Source: Chloroflexota bacterium (lineage in GTDB: Bacteria > Chloroflexota > Anaerolineae > Anaerolineales > Villigracilaceae). Taken from it: a stretch of 64,000 nt of DNA. Below the pieces are notes generated by a model. The model was not told the origin of the DNA and made no database searches. It saw only the letters and a program-made list of their open reading frames with translations. The translations under genes and the position numbers were made by a program. Below are positions 38,001 to 45,761 of this stretch, piece after piece; positions within the stretch are counted from its first letter, which is position 1; each line of letters begins with the position of its first letter. The stretch lies in NCBI GenBank assembly GCA_013388685.1, contig JACAET010000028.1, positions 108,639-172,638 on the forward strand, given 5' to 3'.

Positions 38001-38476
38001 TTTTCCTTGAAACAGCCGATTTGTTTTTGGAAGTTGCCCATTGCCACAATGATTTGCTTGTTGAAGTTATCGGCAATCCAGTGAGTCTTGTGGTCGTAGT
38101 AGAACTTGACGAGTGTCGGTTCGCTGACGACGAGCGGAATGTCGGGTCCGTTTTGCGTGGCGTTGAGTCCGTAGTTTTCGCCCCATCCGCCGTTGAGCGC
38201 CACCTTGTAGCGCGGTCCCTTTTTGTCGTCGTCGTTGGCAGGTTGAATTTCGTACGTACCCTGCCAGACATCATCTTCAATGTCGTAGGTCAGCAGGGTG
38301 GCTTCGCAGGCCGGCTGCCATTCGCCGGGGCATCCCAGTTCGTCTTGATGGGTGCCGGGGATGTTGACAATGGTCGGGTTGGATCCCTGCGCCCGGGCAA
38401 CAGACGCCTGAGCGGAAACGATGGAGGCGAACAGTATCGCCAGAAGCAGTGAAATGGAAACGCAGTGTCTTTGCAT
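35021..38476 (-). CDS. Secreted, membrane-anchored pullulanase-type GH13 glycosidase
   Basis: An 1151-residue starch-debranching enzyme. A signal peptide ([21 protein letters not shown]) precedes two carbohydrate-module-like regions (about 30-330), an N-terminal pullulanase beta domain and the GH13 barrel. Barrel motifs are [24 protein letters not shown] with the nucleophile Asp, YGEGWNF with the acid Glu, and [12 protein letters not shown] Pro/Glu-rich spacer leads to a C-terminal helix ([17 protein letters not shown]) and RRKKV, anchoring the enzyme outside the membrane. The ATG at 38476 has GGAGATAAG before it; longer starts lack a ribosome site. It hydrolyses alpha-1,6 links of pullulan or glycogen outside the cell. 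Confidence 0.92.
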   Translation of the reverse strand: MQRHCVSISLLLAILFASIVSAQASVARAQGSNPTIVNIPGTHQDELGCPGEWQPACEATLLTYDIEDDVWQGTYEIQPANDDDKKGPRYKVALNGGWGENYGLNATQNGPDIPLVVSEPTLVKFYYDHKTHWIADNFNKQIIVAMGNFQKQIGCFKENDATCLRAWLQDPDGDGLYDVTLRGIKPGDYTVTFTLNEDANHVIGEPQQFTVAKEGDAVYFGYDTVKNQFTISASGAPVGNLTKQRAIWINKDTILWRISGGSGLKYALVYSPEAALQLSPQGILNGSEIPLTFVSDKPDVEILRKYPHVRDYAVFKVTDTSRLAEILKGQAAVVARTQAGKDVDATGLQIPGVLDDLYPYDGPLGVTFEGGVPTLRLWAPTAQSVTLFLYDSEKASYANKIPLQWDASSGVWSVTGEADWKGKYYLYEVKVFAPSTGKIETNLVTDPYSVSLSMNSKRSQIVDLNDASLKPHGWDSLVKPPLATPEDIVLYELHIRDFSIGDATVPEEWRGTYKAFTVKDSNGMKHLAGLAEAGLTHIHLLPAFDIASVNEDRSTWKSVDEAALKALPPDSDGQSIAVSAITGTDGFNWGYDPLHYTTPEGSYATDPNGTPRIVEFREMVQALNQSGLRVVMDVVYNHTNASGQSDNSVLDRVVPGYYHRLNADGNVEKSTCCENTATEHNMMRKLMVDSVVTWAKEYKVDGFRFDLMGHHMLEDMLAVRAALDSLTLEKDGLDGKSIYLYGEGWNFGEVANNARGKNATQLNIGGTGIGVFNDRLRDAVRGGNPFDDVRLQGFATGLVLTNNASEKRSAEDQQITLNNYTDWIRLGLAGNLAGYELIRADGSKVPGRLISYNGSPAGYTADPQENIVYVSAHDNHTLFDAIQVKAPAEATLQDRVRMNNLAVSIVMLSQGVPFFHAGDDILRSKSFDPNSYNSGDWYNKLDWTYETNNFGVGLPIKGSGQWDIYKPLLADPKLVLSQTDITFASAVFREFLQIRKSSPLFRLQTADQIERVVSFLNNGPEATPGLIVMRLTDTDSTDPNYSEIVVLFNARTETITFSDGALTGEYTLHPIQQTSADEAVKQATYTGGAFNIPGRTTAVFVIERAKPAPETPVESTPAEAPPSNNPLTLIGVIAALLALLGLGALLRRKKV

Positions 38477-38553
38477 GGGGCTTATCTCCAATGATTGTCG
38501 TCTGAAGGAAACCAGGATTTTATTTTTCGGAACGATAAACGCACGCGATGGCA

Positions 38554-39381
38554 TTACATGCCGTCCGGGAGTCGCCGCCCGGGTCCCCTCGTCCGTTGCC
38601 GCAATGCCTCAAAGAGCAGCACCGATCCCGCCACGCCGGCGTTGAGCGATTCGACTTTCCCTGCCATCGGGATACCAATCAGCCAATTGGCAGAATTGCC
38701 CATTCGCTCGCTTGCCAGTTTCCGCGCTTGATCGCCGGCTCCTTCCGCCTCGCCGCCAACGACCAGGGCAAGCGGTTTGCGCAGGTCGGTCTCCCAGCAA
38801 GGGGTTCCTTCCATATCGGCGATAAGAACCTGCAATTCTGCCGACCGGCAAACTTCCCCGATCTCCTCCCATCCCATCTCGCGGATGGGCACGCGGAAGT
38901 GCGCGCCCATCCCCGCCCGCAGGGCTTTCGGCGCGAAGGCGTCGGTCGTTTCGGGAGGGATCAGGACAGCCTGCACACCGGTTGCGGCGGCGGAGCGTAA
39001 CAGCGTGCCGAGATTGCCCGGGTCGCGGATTTGGTCGGGGATGAGGATGAGGTTCGGGTGATTGGTCATTGGTAATTGAGTGAACTCCAAAACCGCAAGG
39101 ATTCCCTGCGGAGTTTCGGTGTCGCTGAGTTTTTGCAACAGGTCGCCTGAAACCTCGTCCACATCAACGCGGTTTGCCTTCAGCCTATTGAGCAGGTGAC
39201 TGCCTCGCTCGCTCAGTCCGTCGCTGTATAAGGCGAATTGGAATTTCCACCCGGCATTGACCGCCTCCTCCACCAGGCGCACGCCTTCTGCCGCGAAGGC
39301 GTGCGCCTCGCGGCGTTCTTTTGCCCGTCCCATCAACGCGCGGACGAATTTGAGTTTGGGGTTTTGCGGTGAGGTGATCAC
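38554..39381 (-). CDS. SpoU-family RNA 2'-O-methyltransferase
   Basis: A 275-residue TrmH/SpoU-type enzyme. An N-terminal RNA-binding domain (LKFVRALMGRAKERREAHAF) precedes the knotted SPOUT fold with IPDQIRDPGNLGTLLRSA, LVVGGEAEGA and the final PMAGKVESLNAGVAGSVLLFEALRQR. It would methylate a ribose in rRNA or tRNA; the target is not known. Its start overlaps the macro-domain gene by four bases. Confidence 0.93.
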   Translation of the reverse strand: MITSPQNPKLKFVRALMGRAKERREAHAFAAEGVRLVEEAVNAGWKFQFALYSDGLSERGSHLLNRLKANRVDVDEVSGDLLQKLSDTETPQGILAVLEFTQLPMTNHPNLILIPDQIRDPGNLGTLLRSAAATGVQAVLIPPETTDAFAPKALRAGMGAHFRVPIREMGWEEIGEVCRSAELQVLIADMEGTPCWETDLRKPLALVVGGEAEGAGDQARKLASERMGNSANWLIGIPMAGKVESLNAGVAGSVLLFEALRQRTRGPGRRLPDGM

Positions 39382-39947
39382 GACGTACCCGCCTGTTTGG
39401 ATAAAGCCGCTTTGATGAAGACCTCGGCTGTTTCCTGATCGAACAAGACCAGTCTGACGGTCTCTAGTGCAGACGGGCGGCTTTCTAAATATCCTTCAAT
39501 GGCGGCAAGAATGATCTGCGAGGCGCGGTCTTTGGGAAATCCAAAGATGCCGGTGGAGATGGCAGGCAGGGCGAGCGTTTTACATTGGAGCTCATCGGCA
39601 AGGCGCAAAGAAGCGGTCACCGCCTCCCATAATTTTGTTTCCTCGTCGCCTTCGCCCCACACCGGCCCGACAGCGTGGATCACGTATTTCGCAGGCAGGC
39701 GCCCGCCTGAGGTCCAGGCAGGAGCCGAGTGGGAGACGGGTCCGTGCTTGCGAATCCACGCATCCGATTCTTCCTGAATTGCCGCTCCGCCTTTTTTTGA
39801 AATTGCCCATGCCACGCCGCCCCCGTGCTGAAGATATTGATTTGCCGCGTTGACGACGGCATCCACGCGCTCATTTGTAATGTCACCCTTTACAATCTGG
39901 ATGGTTTGTCCCATCGGCAAAACGCGCTGGACCAGGATGGAGTTCAT
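39378..39947 (-). CDS. Macro domain protein (ADP-ribose/O-acetyl-ADP-ribose processing)
   Basis: A 189-residue single macro domain. The ADP-ribose pocket is recognised by DAVVNAANQYLQHGGGVAWAI and ALPAISTGIFGFP. Family members remove ADP-ribose from proteins or deacetylate O-acetyl-ADP-ribose. Two starts are possible (ATG at 39947 or at 39914); neither has a strong ribosome site. It is coupled to the SpoU methyltransferase. Confidence 0.92.
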   Translation of the reverse strand: MNSILVQRVLPMGQTIQIVKGDITNERVDAVVNAANQYLQHGGGVAWAISKKGGAAIQEESDAWIRKHGPVSHSAPAWTSGGRLPAKYVIHAVGPVWGEGDEETKLWEAVTASLRLADELQCKTLALPAISTGIFGFPKDRASQIILAAIEGYLESRPSALETVRLVLFDQETAEVFIKAALSKQAGTS

Positions 39948-39957
39948 ACCACAATTC

Positions 39958-39998
39958 TACAACAAAACATCCGGCGAGACTTGTGTCCCGCCGGATGT
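39958..39998 (-). terminator. Terminator of infC-rpmI-rplT
   Basis: ACATCCGGCG and CGCCGGATGT form a 10-bp perfect stem, followed on the minus strand by TTTTGTTGTAG, 24 bp past the rplT stop. Confidence 0.9.
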
Positions 39999-40022
39999 CA
40001 TCTTATCCTTTTGCCGATTTGC

Positions 40023-40364
40023 TTATTTTGCTTTCGCCACCACTGCGGCAAACGCCTGCGGGTCGCGCACAGCCATATCGGCAAGCATCTTGCGATTGAG
40101 TTCGATATTTGCCTTCTTGAGCGCCGCCACCAGTCTGCTGTAGGTGGTGCCGTTCAGGCGCGCCGCAGCGTTGATGCGGGCGATCCACAACTTGCGCAGA
40201 TCGCGCTTGCGCACGCGCCGATCACGCGTGGCGTACCAAAGGCTTTTGAGCATCGCCTCATTGGCTCGCTTGAACAGGCGATTCTTTGCGCCGCGCTGTC
40301 CCTTGGTGATCTTCAAAACTTTCTTGTGACGTCGGTGACCCTGAGGTCCGCCTTTTACACGCAT
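40023..40364 (-). CDS. rplT: 50S ribosomal protein L20
   Basis: A 113-residue early-assembly large-subunit protein. It starts MRVKGG and has the family core [18 protein letters not shown] and [21 protein letters not shown]. It is third in the conserved infC-rpmI-rplT operon. L20 represses this operon in Bacillus and E. coli; no obvious L20 site is visible here. Confidence 0.97.
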   Translation of the reverse strand: MRVKGGPQGHRRHKKVLKITKGQRGAKNRLFKRANEAMLKSLWYATRDRRVRKRDLRKLWIARINAAARLNGTTYSRLVAALKKANIELNRKMLADMAVRDPQAFAAVVAKAK

Positions 40365-40479
40365 TTCTATTTACCTCCTGCACACTCGCGGGCGTCGGCG
40401 GCGTTGCAGCGCCGTCAGTTGCGTACACCCGAAAGCCGCAATTAAGCTCGAATACGACGATGGGGCGAAGAACTTCGCC

Positions 40480-40710
40480 TTATCCTTCCATGTTGGGCGC
40501 AAGGCGCTTGATACGCTTGATGATCTTGCGTCCGCGCACTTCGTGCATTTCCGGCAACTGTGCCTTGGTACGCTTGGACGTGTTGCGGCGCAGGTGGCTC
40601 TTGCCGCCTTTGGTGCGCACAACCTTGCCGGAACCCGTCAGGCGAAATCGCTTGGATGTTGCCTTGTGGGTCTTCAATTTGATTTTGCCAGATTTGGCTT
40701 TACGAGGCAT
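40480..40710 (-). CDS. rpmI: 50S ribosomal protein L35
   Basis: A 76-residue basic protein with the L35 signature KTHKATSKRFRLTGSGKVVR and KRTKAQLPEMHEV. The ATG at 40710 is preceded by GGAGCA; an in-frame extension upstream is not part of the family. It lies between infC and rplT, as is standard. Confidence 0.96.
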   Translation of the reverse strand: MPRKAKSGKIKLKTHKATSKRFRLTGSGKVVRTKGGKSHLRRNTSKRTKAQLPEMHEVRGRKIIKRIKRLAPNMEG

Positions 40711-40796
40711 TGACTTGCTCCTTTCAGACAAAATAAACCGCGGGACTTGACTCGCATGCCCGCGGATACTCAGCATCTTTGGGACTTTCTCCAGGC

Positions 40797-41369
40797 TCAG
40801 TCTTCCGCTTCTTTCTCCGCCGAAGCCTGACCTGTTTTCTCTTTCTTCTTTCCTGCTCCTTTGATGGGCGCCAGTACCACCAGCATGGTTCTGCCTTCCA
40901 TCTGCGGAGCCTGTTCCACCGCGCTGACATCCGCCAGCGATTCGGCGATCTCCTTCAGATCTTCGAGCGCAATTTCAGGATAATCCATCTCGCGCCCGCG
41001 AAATTTGATCGTCACACGGACCTTGTTGCCCTGCAACAGCCAGCGGCGGGCATCGTCCACTTTGAAGCCGCGGTGCGCCTCGTTGGTCTTCGGGCGCAGG
41101 CGGATTTCCTTGACCTCGATCTTGGTCTGCGCCTTGCGCGCCTCGCGCTCCTTTTTGGCGCGCTCGAAAATGAACTTGCCGTAATCCACCACACGGCAGA
41201 CAGGCGGATTGGCGGTGGGGGAGACCTCCACAAGGTCCATCCCTGCATCGCGGGCAATTTGCAAGGCTTGTTTGATGGGAACGACACCGACATTATTGCC
41301 ATCCGCCCCGATCAAACGGACTTCCGAAACCCGGATGCCCTCATTGACTCGAAATTCTGAAGCGCTGAT
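40797..41369 (-). CDS. infC: Translation initiation factor IF-3 with a probable AUC start
   Basis: A 190-residue IF-3: N-terminal domain (FRVNEGIRVSEVRLIG), linker helix (FERAKKEREARKAQTKIEVKEIRLRP) and C-domain (KVRVTIKFRGREMDYPE), ending in a Lys-rich tail. The AAAGGAG site is followed after six bases by ATC in the correct frame, and no ATG, GTG or TTG is suitably placed. A rare AUU/AUC/AUA start is the known basis of IF-3 autoregulation in other bacteria. A gene caller may extend it to 41435. Confidence 0.93.
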   Translation of the reverse strand: MSASEFRVNEGIRVSEVRLIGADGNNVGVVPIKQALQIARDAGMDLVEVSPTANPPVCRVVDYGKFIFERAKKEREARKAQTKIEVKEIRLRPKTNEAHRGFKVDDARRWLLQGNKVRVTIKFRGREMDYPEIALEDLKEIAESLADVSAVEQAPQMEGRTMLVVLAPIKGAGKKKEKTGQASAEKEAED

Positions 41370-41425
41370 AAGACTCTCCTTTTTCAAAACAGTTGACCAG
41401 CACTTGGCTGGTTTTTGGCGGGCTG

Positions 41426-41455
41426 ATGATACCATGAAGGCGCGCGAGTCGTCAA
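41426..41455 (-). promoter_or_regulatory. Promoter of infC-rpmI-rplT
   Basis: On the minus strand TTGACG and TATCAT are 18 bases apart, about 57 bases before the infC start. A 5-bp hairpin (CCAGC/GCTGG) lies in the short leader. Confidence 0.55.
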
Positions 41456-41528
41456 CGAAAATGCTGAAGCGGCGCAGAAATACCTACCAGGCGAAACCTG
41501 CCTGCCTGATGCACCTTTCGCCGGTGCC

Positions 41529-41556
41529 TTGACAAAATCCGTTCTCAGGCTATAAT
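41529..41556 (+). promoter_or_regulatory. Consensus promoter of the padR-like operon
   Basis: TTGACA and TATAAT, both perfect, are separated by 16 bases. It is the best sigma-70-type promoter in the window. Confidence 0.8.
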
Positions 41557-41561
41557 TTCTC

Positions 41562-41588
41562 TAGTATTATACCTAAAGAATAATAGTA
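41562..41588 (+). promoter_or_regulatory. Candidate operator (autoregulation of the PadR protein)
   Basis: TAGTATTAT and ATAATAGTA form an inverted repeat with one mismatch around a 9-base spacer. It covers the expected transcription start between the -10 box and the padR ATG, where a repressor would block initiation. The sequence differs from the ATGT...ACAT pattern of some PadR operators. Confidence 0.45.
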
Positions 41589-41602
41589 AAGGACGCTGCG
41601 CG

Positions 41603-41986
41603 ATGACCGAACTCGACCGCCTGCTCGAAAACTGGGAGAGTGTGTACAAAAAGGGACTGCTCACCTTTTGGTTGCTCCTGCTGTTGAATGAGAAAGCCTG
41701 TTATCCCTACGAGATGAGCGCCGAGGTGATTCGCCTCAGCGAGGGGATGATCTCCGCCGATGACAACAGCATCTACCGTGCCGTCAGTCGCTTCGAGGAA
41801 ATGGGGCTGGTCGTCAGCGAGCGCGGCGAATCGCAACTCGGTCCGCCGCGCAAGTATTATCGTCTCACCGATGACGGGTGCGAATTGCTGCGCCGCTTCA
41901 TCGAGCGCAACATCCTGATCTTTCAGCATCCTGCGGTGGCGGAACGGATTCAAAATGTGATGAACGGAGGCAACAATGGACGGTAA
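41603..41986 (+). CDS. PadR family transcriptional regulator
   Basis: A 127-residue winged-helix repressor. The family pattern is visible in LLTFWLLLLLNEKACYPYEMSAEV, the recognition region ISADDNSIYRAVSRFEEMGLV and the wing ERGESQLGPPRKYYRLTDDG. Its end overlaps the next gene by 11 bases, so regulator and membrane protein are coupled. PadR proteins usually sense small molecules or lipids and control neighbouring membrane proteins. Confidence 0.93.
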   Translation: MTELDRLLENWESVYKKGLLTFWLLLLLNEKACYPYEMSAEVIRLSEGMISADDNSIYRAVSRFEEMGLVVSERGESQLGPPRKYYRLTDDGCELLRRFIERNILIFQHPAVAERIQNVMNGGNNGR

Positions 41987-42521
41987 TCTCGCTGAAAAAA
42001 TCGAAAAACTCGAAGCGCAACTTCCGCTCTGGGAGAAGGGTTTGTTCGCCGCCTATGGAGCAGCCATCACCATGCTCGCCAATTCAATTGCCAGAGGGTT
42101 CGAAAAATCCTATTTGACGAGCGCTTTCTTCAAATCCCTTGAAAATATTGATCCTGCCGCCTTCACAGAGAATGCGCCTCCTATCATACTCACAGACCCG
42201 GTGGCTCTCAATCTTCAACGGGCGCTCTTTGTCCCTTATTGGCAAGTGCTTGGTTTCTTTCTCTTGATTGTCATTTTGATGCCCGGGGCTTGGTTAGTTT
42301 TTCACTCCACCTGGCGGCAGGTCTCTTTGGCAAAGCGACAAAGCCTGATCTTCGGCTATCTGCTGGCGGATTGGATCGTTTTGCTTTCACTCGGCGCGCA
42401 AGACCCGCTCAATATGAGCGATGGTTACAATATACTGGTCATCTTCTACCTTCTCGCCCTCGGGCTGGGATACGGGTGGCTGCGCCGCAAAAAAGACAGG
42501 GCAGAGGAAGTGTTTCCGTAA
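41976..42521 (+). CDS. Membrane protein coupled to the PadR regulator
   Basis: A 181-residue protein with an amphipathic N-terminus (KIEKLEAQLPLWEKG) and about four hydrophobic helices, the last three in LGFFLLIVILMPGAWLVF, IFGYLLADWIVLLSLGA and ILVIFYLLALGLGYGWL. It ends in charged residues. I recognise no named family. Overlap with padR suggests it is the main target or partner of that regulator. Confidence 0.75.
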   Translation: MDGNLAEKIEKLEAQLPLWEKGLFAAYGAAITMLANSIARGFEKSYLTSAFFKSLENIDPAAFTENAPPIILTDPVALNLQRALFVPYWQVLGFFLLIVILMPGAWLVFHSTWRQVSLAKRQSLIFGYLLADWIVLLSLGAQDPLNMSDGYNILVIFYLLALGLGYGWLRRKKDRAEEVFP

Positions 42522-42603
42522 TCCCCTTACACAGTCCTGCAACATTCATGTTGTCCGCAAAGGCAAGATAAAACTTGCGGTGCTGTTACAGAGCGCGAAT
42601 TTC

Positions 42604-42644
42604 CAAACAAAACCAGGCGGAGATCTTCACGTCCTACGCCTGGT
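42604..42644 (-). terminator. Terminator of thrS
   Basis: ACCAGGCG and CGCCTGGT pair with a 17-base loop, and the minus strand continues TTTTGTTTGG. It lies just past the thrS stop. Confidence 0.7.
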
Positions 42645-42655
42645 CTCTACTTTTC

Positions 42656-44467
42656 TTACAACTCTTTCGCCCGCTTCGCGATCCGATCCTTTGCCCGGGC
42701 GATGAACTCCGCCAGCGGGATGTCCTTCTGCTGGCTTCCGTCACGCACGCGCAACGAAACCAGCCCCGCCTGCATCTCCTTATCGCCGACGACAAGCATG
42801 TACGGAACTTTCATCATCTGCGCGTCACGGATTTTGGCGTTCATGCGCTGGGAGGAAACATCGGCGCGGGCGCGGATGCCGCTCGCGCGTAACTGCCGGG
42901 CGATATTTTCGGCATACTCATTCTGCCCGTCCGTGATGGGGATGACGCGTACCTGTTCCGGCGAGAGCCAGACGGGGAAGTTGCCCGCGTAATGTTCGAG
43001 CAAAAAGCCAACCAGGCGCTCATGCGTGGATAGCGGGGCGCGGTGAATGCATAACGGCACTTCGTCATGTCCGTCTTTGTTCGTGAACTTCAAGTCGAAA
43101 CGTTCCGGCACGGCAAAATCCACCTGATTCGTCGCCAGCGAGAACTCGCGTCCGATGGCAGACCAGATTTGCACGTCGATTTTGGGACCGTAGAAGGCGG
43201 CTTCGTCCTCACGTTCCACGTAGGGGACGCCGCCGTTGTCCATCGCGCGGCGCACCATGTCCTCCGTTTTCAACCATAGACGTTCGTTGTCCACATACTT
43301 CTTGCCGAGCCCAGCCCTGGCATGAAGCGACAGGCGCATCACATACTTCTCGATGCCGAACAGCTCAAAGTACTTGTGATACAGGTCAATCACGCCCATG
43401 AACTCCTGCTCGAACTGGTCTTCACTGCAATAGATGTGGGCGTCGTTCATTTGCATCGAGCGGACGCGCATCAAGCCAAACAACTCGCCCGATTTCTCGT
43501 AACGGTAACACGTACCGTATTCCGCCAGGCGAATGGGCAGGTCGCGGTAGGAGCGCAGTTTCGAGCCGAAGATCTTGTGGTGCATCGGGCAATTCATCGG
43601 CTTGACGTAATACTTTACGCCTTCCAATTCCATCGGCGGGTACATGGATTCGGCATAATAAGGCAGATGCCCTGAACGGATGAACAAGTCTTCCTTCGTC
43701 AGGTTCGGCGTGCGGACACGGTCATAGCCTGCCGCCTCTTCCATTTCCTTGGCAAGCTTTTCCAACTCCTCAATCATCACACCGCCGTTGGGAAGCCACA
43801 ACGGCAAACCGGGACCCACCTCTTCCTCGAAGATGAAGATCTCCAGTTCCCTGCCCAGTTTGCGGTGATCGCGCTTCTTCGCTTCCTCCAACTGGTGGAG
43901 ATATTCCTCGAGTTGTTTCTTGTTTTCCCATGCCGTGCCATAGATACGCTGCAACTGTTTGTTGTTCTCGTCGCCGCGCCAATATGCGCCGGCAACGGAC
44001 ATTAACTTGAACGCGTCCGGCTTGATTTCGCGCGTGTTCTCGACATGCGGACCGCGGCACAGGTCAACGAACGTATCGTGCTGATAGATGGAAATCTCCG
44101 GCTTTTCCTCGAGCGGATTCCCGTACTCGTCGAAACCGCCCGTTTCGAGGCCTTCGATCAATTCCAGTTTGTAGGGCTGGTCGGCAAAGATCTTCTTCGC
44201 CTCGTTCGCGGAAACGACCGTTTTCCGAAATTCATGTTTACCTTGCACGATCTGGCGCATCCGCTTTTCGATGGCTTCCAAATCTTCGGGCGTCAGGTTG
44301 CGAGGCAGGTCGAAATCGTAGTAAAAGCCGTTCTCCACCGGGGGACCGATGGTGTATTTCGCCTCTGGGAACATTTCGACCACAGCCTGCGCCATGACAT
44401 GCGCTGCCGAGTGACGAATCCTATAAAGATGGGACTCTTCGTATTTTTCCTGAACTTGTTGCGACAT
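42656..44467 (-). CDS. thrS: Threonyl-tRNA synthetase lacking the TGS domain
   Basis: A 603-residue class II synthetase. It opens directly with the editing domain (HSAAHVMAQAV, DLCRGPHVENT), without the ~60-residue TGS domain that most bacterial ThrRS carry. The catalytic core has the zinc ligand in MNCPMH, motif 2 RYEKSGELFGLMRVRSM and motif 3 LSTHERLVGFLLEH; the anticodon-binding domain follows. AAAGGAAG precedes the ATG. It is controlled by a T-box leader. Confidence 0.96.
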   Translation of the reverse strand: MSQQVQEKYEESHLYRIRHSAAHVMAQAVVEMFPEAKYTIGPPVENGFYYDFDLPRNLTPEDLEAIEKRMRQIVQGKHEFRKTVVSANEAKKIFADQPYKLELIEGLETGGFDEYGNPLEEKPEISIYQHDTFVDLCRGPHVENTREIKPDAFKLMSVAGAYWRGDENNKQLQRIYGTAWENKKQLEEYLHQLEEAKKRDHRKLGRELEIFIFEEEVGPGLPLWLPNGGVMIEELEKLAKEMEEAAGYDRVRTPNLTKEDLFIRSGHLPYYAESMYPPMELEGVKYYVKPMNCPMHHKIFGSKLRSYRDLPIRLAEYGTCYRYEKSGELFGLMRVRSMQMNDAHIYCSEDQFEQEFMGVIDLYHKYFELFGIEKYVMRLSLHARAGLGKKYVDNERLWLKTEDMVRRAMDNGGVPYVEREDEAAFYGPKIDVQIWSAIGREFSLATNQVDFAVPERFDLKFTNKDGHDEVPLCIHRAPLSTHERLVGFLLEHYAGNFPVWLSPEQVRVIPITDGQNEYAENIARQLRASGIRARADVSSQRMNAKIRDAQMMKVPYMLVVGDKEMQAGLVSLRVRDGSQQKDIPLAEFIARAKDRIAKRAKEL

Positions 44468-44536
44468 TTTCGCTTCCTTTCTTGACTGATAGGGGTTCCT
44501 GCTTCACGGGCATTCTCGCGTCTCGAAGGGAAGCAG

Positions 44537-44575
44537 TTACAAACCTCCGAGGCGCCGACGAGTGACGGTGATCAT
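44537..44575 (-). CDS. Possible 12-residue leader peptide upstream of thrS
   Basis: Just past the T-box terminator, AGGAGG is followed by ATG and the short frame MITVTRRRLGGL then TAA, 69 bases ahead of thrS. It includes two threonine codons. The ribosome site is better than that of many genes here. It may be chance, or a translated upstream frame that adds control. Confidence 0.3.
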   Translation of the reverse strand: MITVTRRRLGGL

Positions 44576-44586
44576 GGCAACCTCCT

Positions 44587-44848
44587 ATAAAACAAAAATC
44601 CTCGCCCGAACACGGGGCGAGAATTCAATTCACGCGGTTCCACCCGATTTGTACGTCAAAAAAATTAATTTGGCGTACACCTCTTCAGCCTGTAACGGAG
44701 CCATCCGTTCCACTTACTTGTTGTTCAGTTTCACGCTCGTGAGGGGTTTTCTGTGATATTCCCAGAAAGAGACTCTCAATCGTCGGTCTCTTCTCCCTGT
44801 CGGGGATTGGATCACATACTCGTCTCAGTCAACACGTCATATTGAATT
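44587..44848 (-). promoter_or_regulatory. T-box leader of thrS (threonine-specific)
   Basis: On the minus strand the leader contains the T-box core GGTGGAACCGCG, followed by a terminator (CTCGCCC / GGGCGAG, 44601-44621) and a T-rich run. Upstream is a stem I region in which TGTGAT pairs with ATCACA; AGTA precedes the stem and GAAAACC follows it, making ACC (44745-44747) the likely threonine specifier codon. Uncharged tRNA-Thr would stabilise the antiterminator and allow thrS transcription. Confidence 0.85.
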
Positions 44849-44854
44849 TTCCGG

Positions 44855-44883
44855 ATTATACACACGAGAGCGAAAAAACGCAA
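44855..44883 (-). promoter_or_regulatory. Promoter of the thrS T-box transcript
   Basis: TTGCGT and TATAAT on the minus strand are 17 bases apart, immediately upstream of the T-box leader and downstream of the ssb terminator. Confidence 0.7.
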
Positions 44884-44892
44884 TGAAGCGCC

Positions 44893-44935
44893 CGCAAAAA
44901 GAACAAGGCGCGCTGCAAGACATGCAACGCGCCTT
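44893..44935 (-). terminator. Terminator of ssb
   Basis: AAGGCGCGTTGC and GCAGCGCGCCTT (minus strand, one G-T pair) form a stem with a 7-base loop, followed by TGTTCTTTTTG. Confidence 0.85.
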
Positions 44936-44960
44936 TTATTCCATTATTGTAAGGAAGGCA

Positions 44961-45344
44961 TTATGCCTCGTAATCCGCGGCTTCCTCTTCGACGGTCATC
45001 ATGGGTTCGTCGCTGGGCTTGCGATCGAGCATCTGCATGGCAAGGGCAACCACTTTCGTAAAATACCTCGTCTCCCCCTTGTCTTCGTAGATCTCGGTCT
45101 TCAAACGTCCTTCAAGATAAACCAGACTGCCCTTCTTAAGATACTCCTGACAGATTTCACCGAGCCGCCCCCACGCTTCGATATTGATCCATTCGGTGTA
45201 TTCCTTCGCCTCGCCCTCCTTGGATCTCCAGCGATTATTGACGGCAAGCCGGAAATGGGCAACCCGCTTGCCTGTAGGCGTAAACTTGGTTTCGGGATCT
45301 TTACCCAAATTACCAATCAATTGCACGCGATTCAGTGCTGGCAT
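44961..45344 (-). CDS. ssb: Single-stranded DNA-binding protein
   Basis: A 127-residue OB-fold SSB: NRVQLIGNLGKDPETKFTPTGK at the start, FRLAVNNRW, EWINIEAWGRLGEICQEYLKKG and VYLEGRLKTEIYEDK. It is short and has a reduced acidic tail (MMTVEEEAADYEA) without the usual DDDIPF tip, so interaction with partner proteins through that tip may be altered, or another SSB may exist. GAGGAA precedes the ATG. Confidence 0.94.
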   Translation of the reverse strand: MPALNRVQLIGNLGKDPETKFTPTGKRVAHFRLAVNNRWRSKEGEAKEYTEWINIEAWGRLGEICQEYLKKGSLVYLEGRLKTEIYEDKGETRYFTKVVALAMQMLDRKPSDEPMMTVEEEAADYEA

Positions 45345-45473
45345 GTCTTCCTCGCTTTCCGCTTACAGTTCTTTTAGGCAATGAGACAGGTCATAGGATG
45401 ATCTAAAAGCGCAGTCTTGGTTTTCACCAAGCCGTCGGTACCGACGACGTACAATAAACTGGATTATACTTCG

Positions 45474-45683
45474 CTAGGATTGACTTTGGTCAGGTGCCTC
45501 TGAAACAGAAGCCGCTTCGACCTTTTTCAAGGCAAGCATCCCTGTTTTCATCTCCACAACGGTATAACCGGCAGGCACATTATCGAGCGCACCCTCCTTG
45601 ACTTCCTTGGAGAAGAAAAACATCTTGCCCTTGGAATGCAGATAATAGGTGGTTCCTTTGGAATTGGTATGTGCGTAAGCCAT
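45474..45683 (-). CDS. Small conserved-looking hypothetical protein
   Basis: A 69-residue soluble protein: MAYAHTNSKGTTYYLHSK, then GKMFFFSKEVKEGALDNVPAGY, and a Ser/Glu-rich tail. The pattern of aromatic strands looks like a small beta fold, similar to short proteins seen beside information-processing genes in related genomes, but I cannot name a family. An AAGGAG site precedes the ATG. It diverges from panC. Confidence 0.75.
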   Translation of the reverse strand: MAYAHTNSKGTTYYLHSKGKMFFFSKEVKEGALDNVPAGYTVVEMKTGMLALKKVEAASVSEAPDQSQS

Positions 45684-45761
45684 TTTTTCTCCTTGTCTGA
45701 ATTGGTTGGAAGTTTAGTCTAGCACATATTTTCTATATCTGTCAACACCGAAGGAAGGTCT

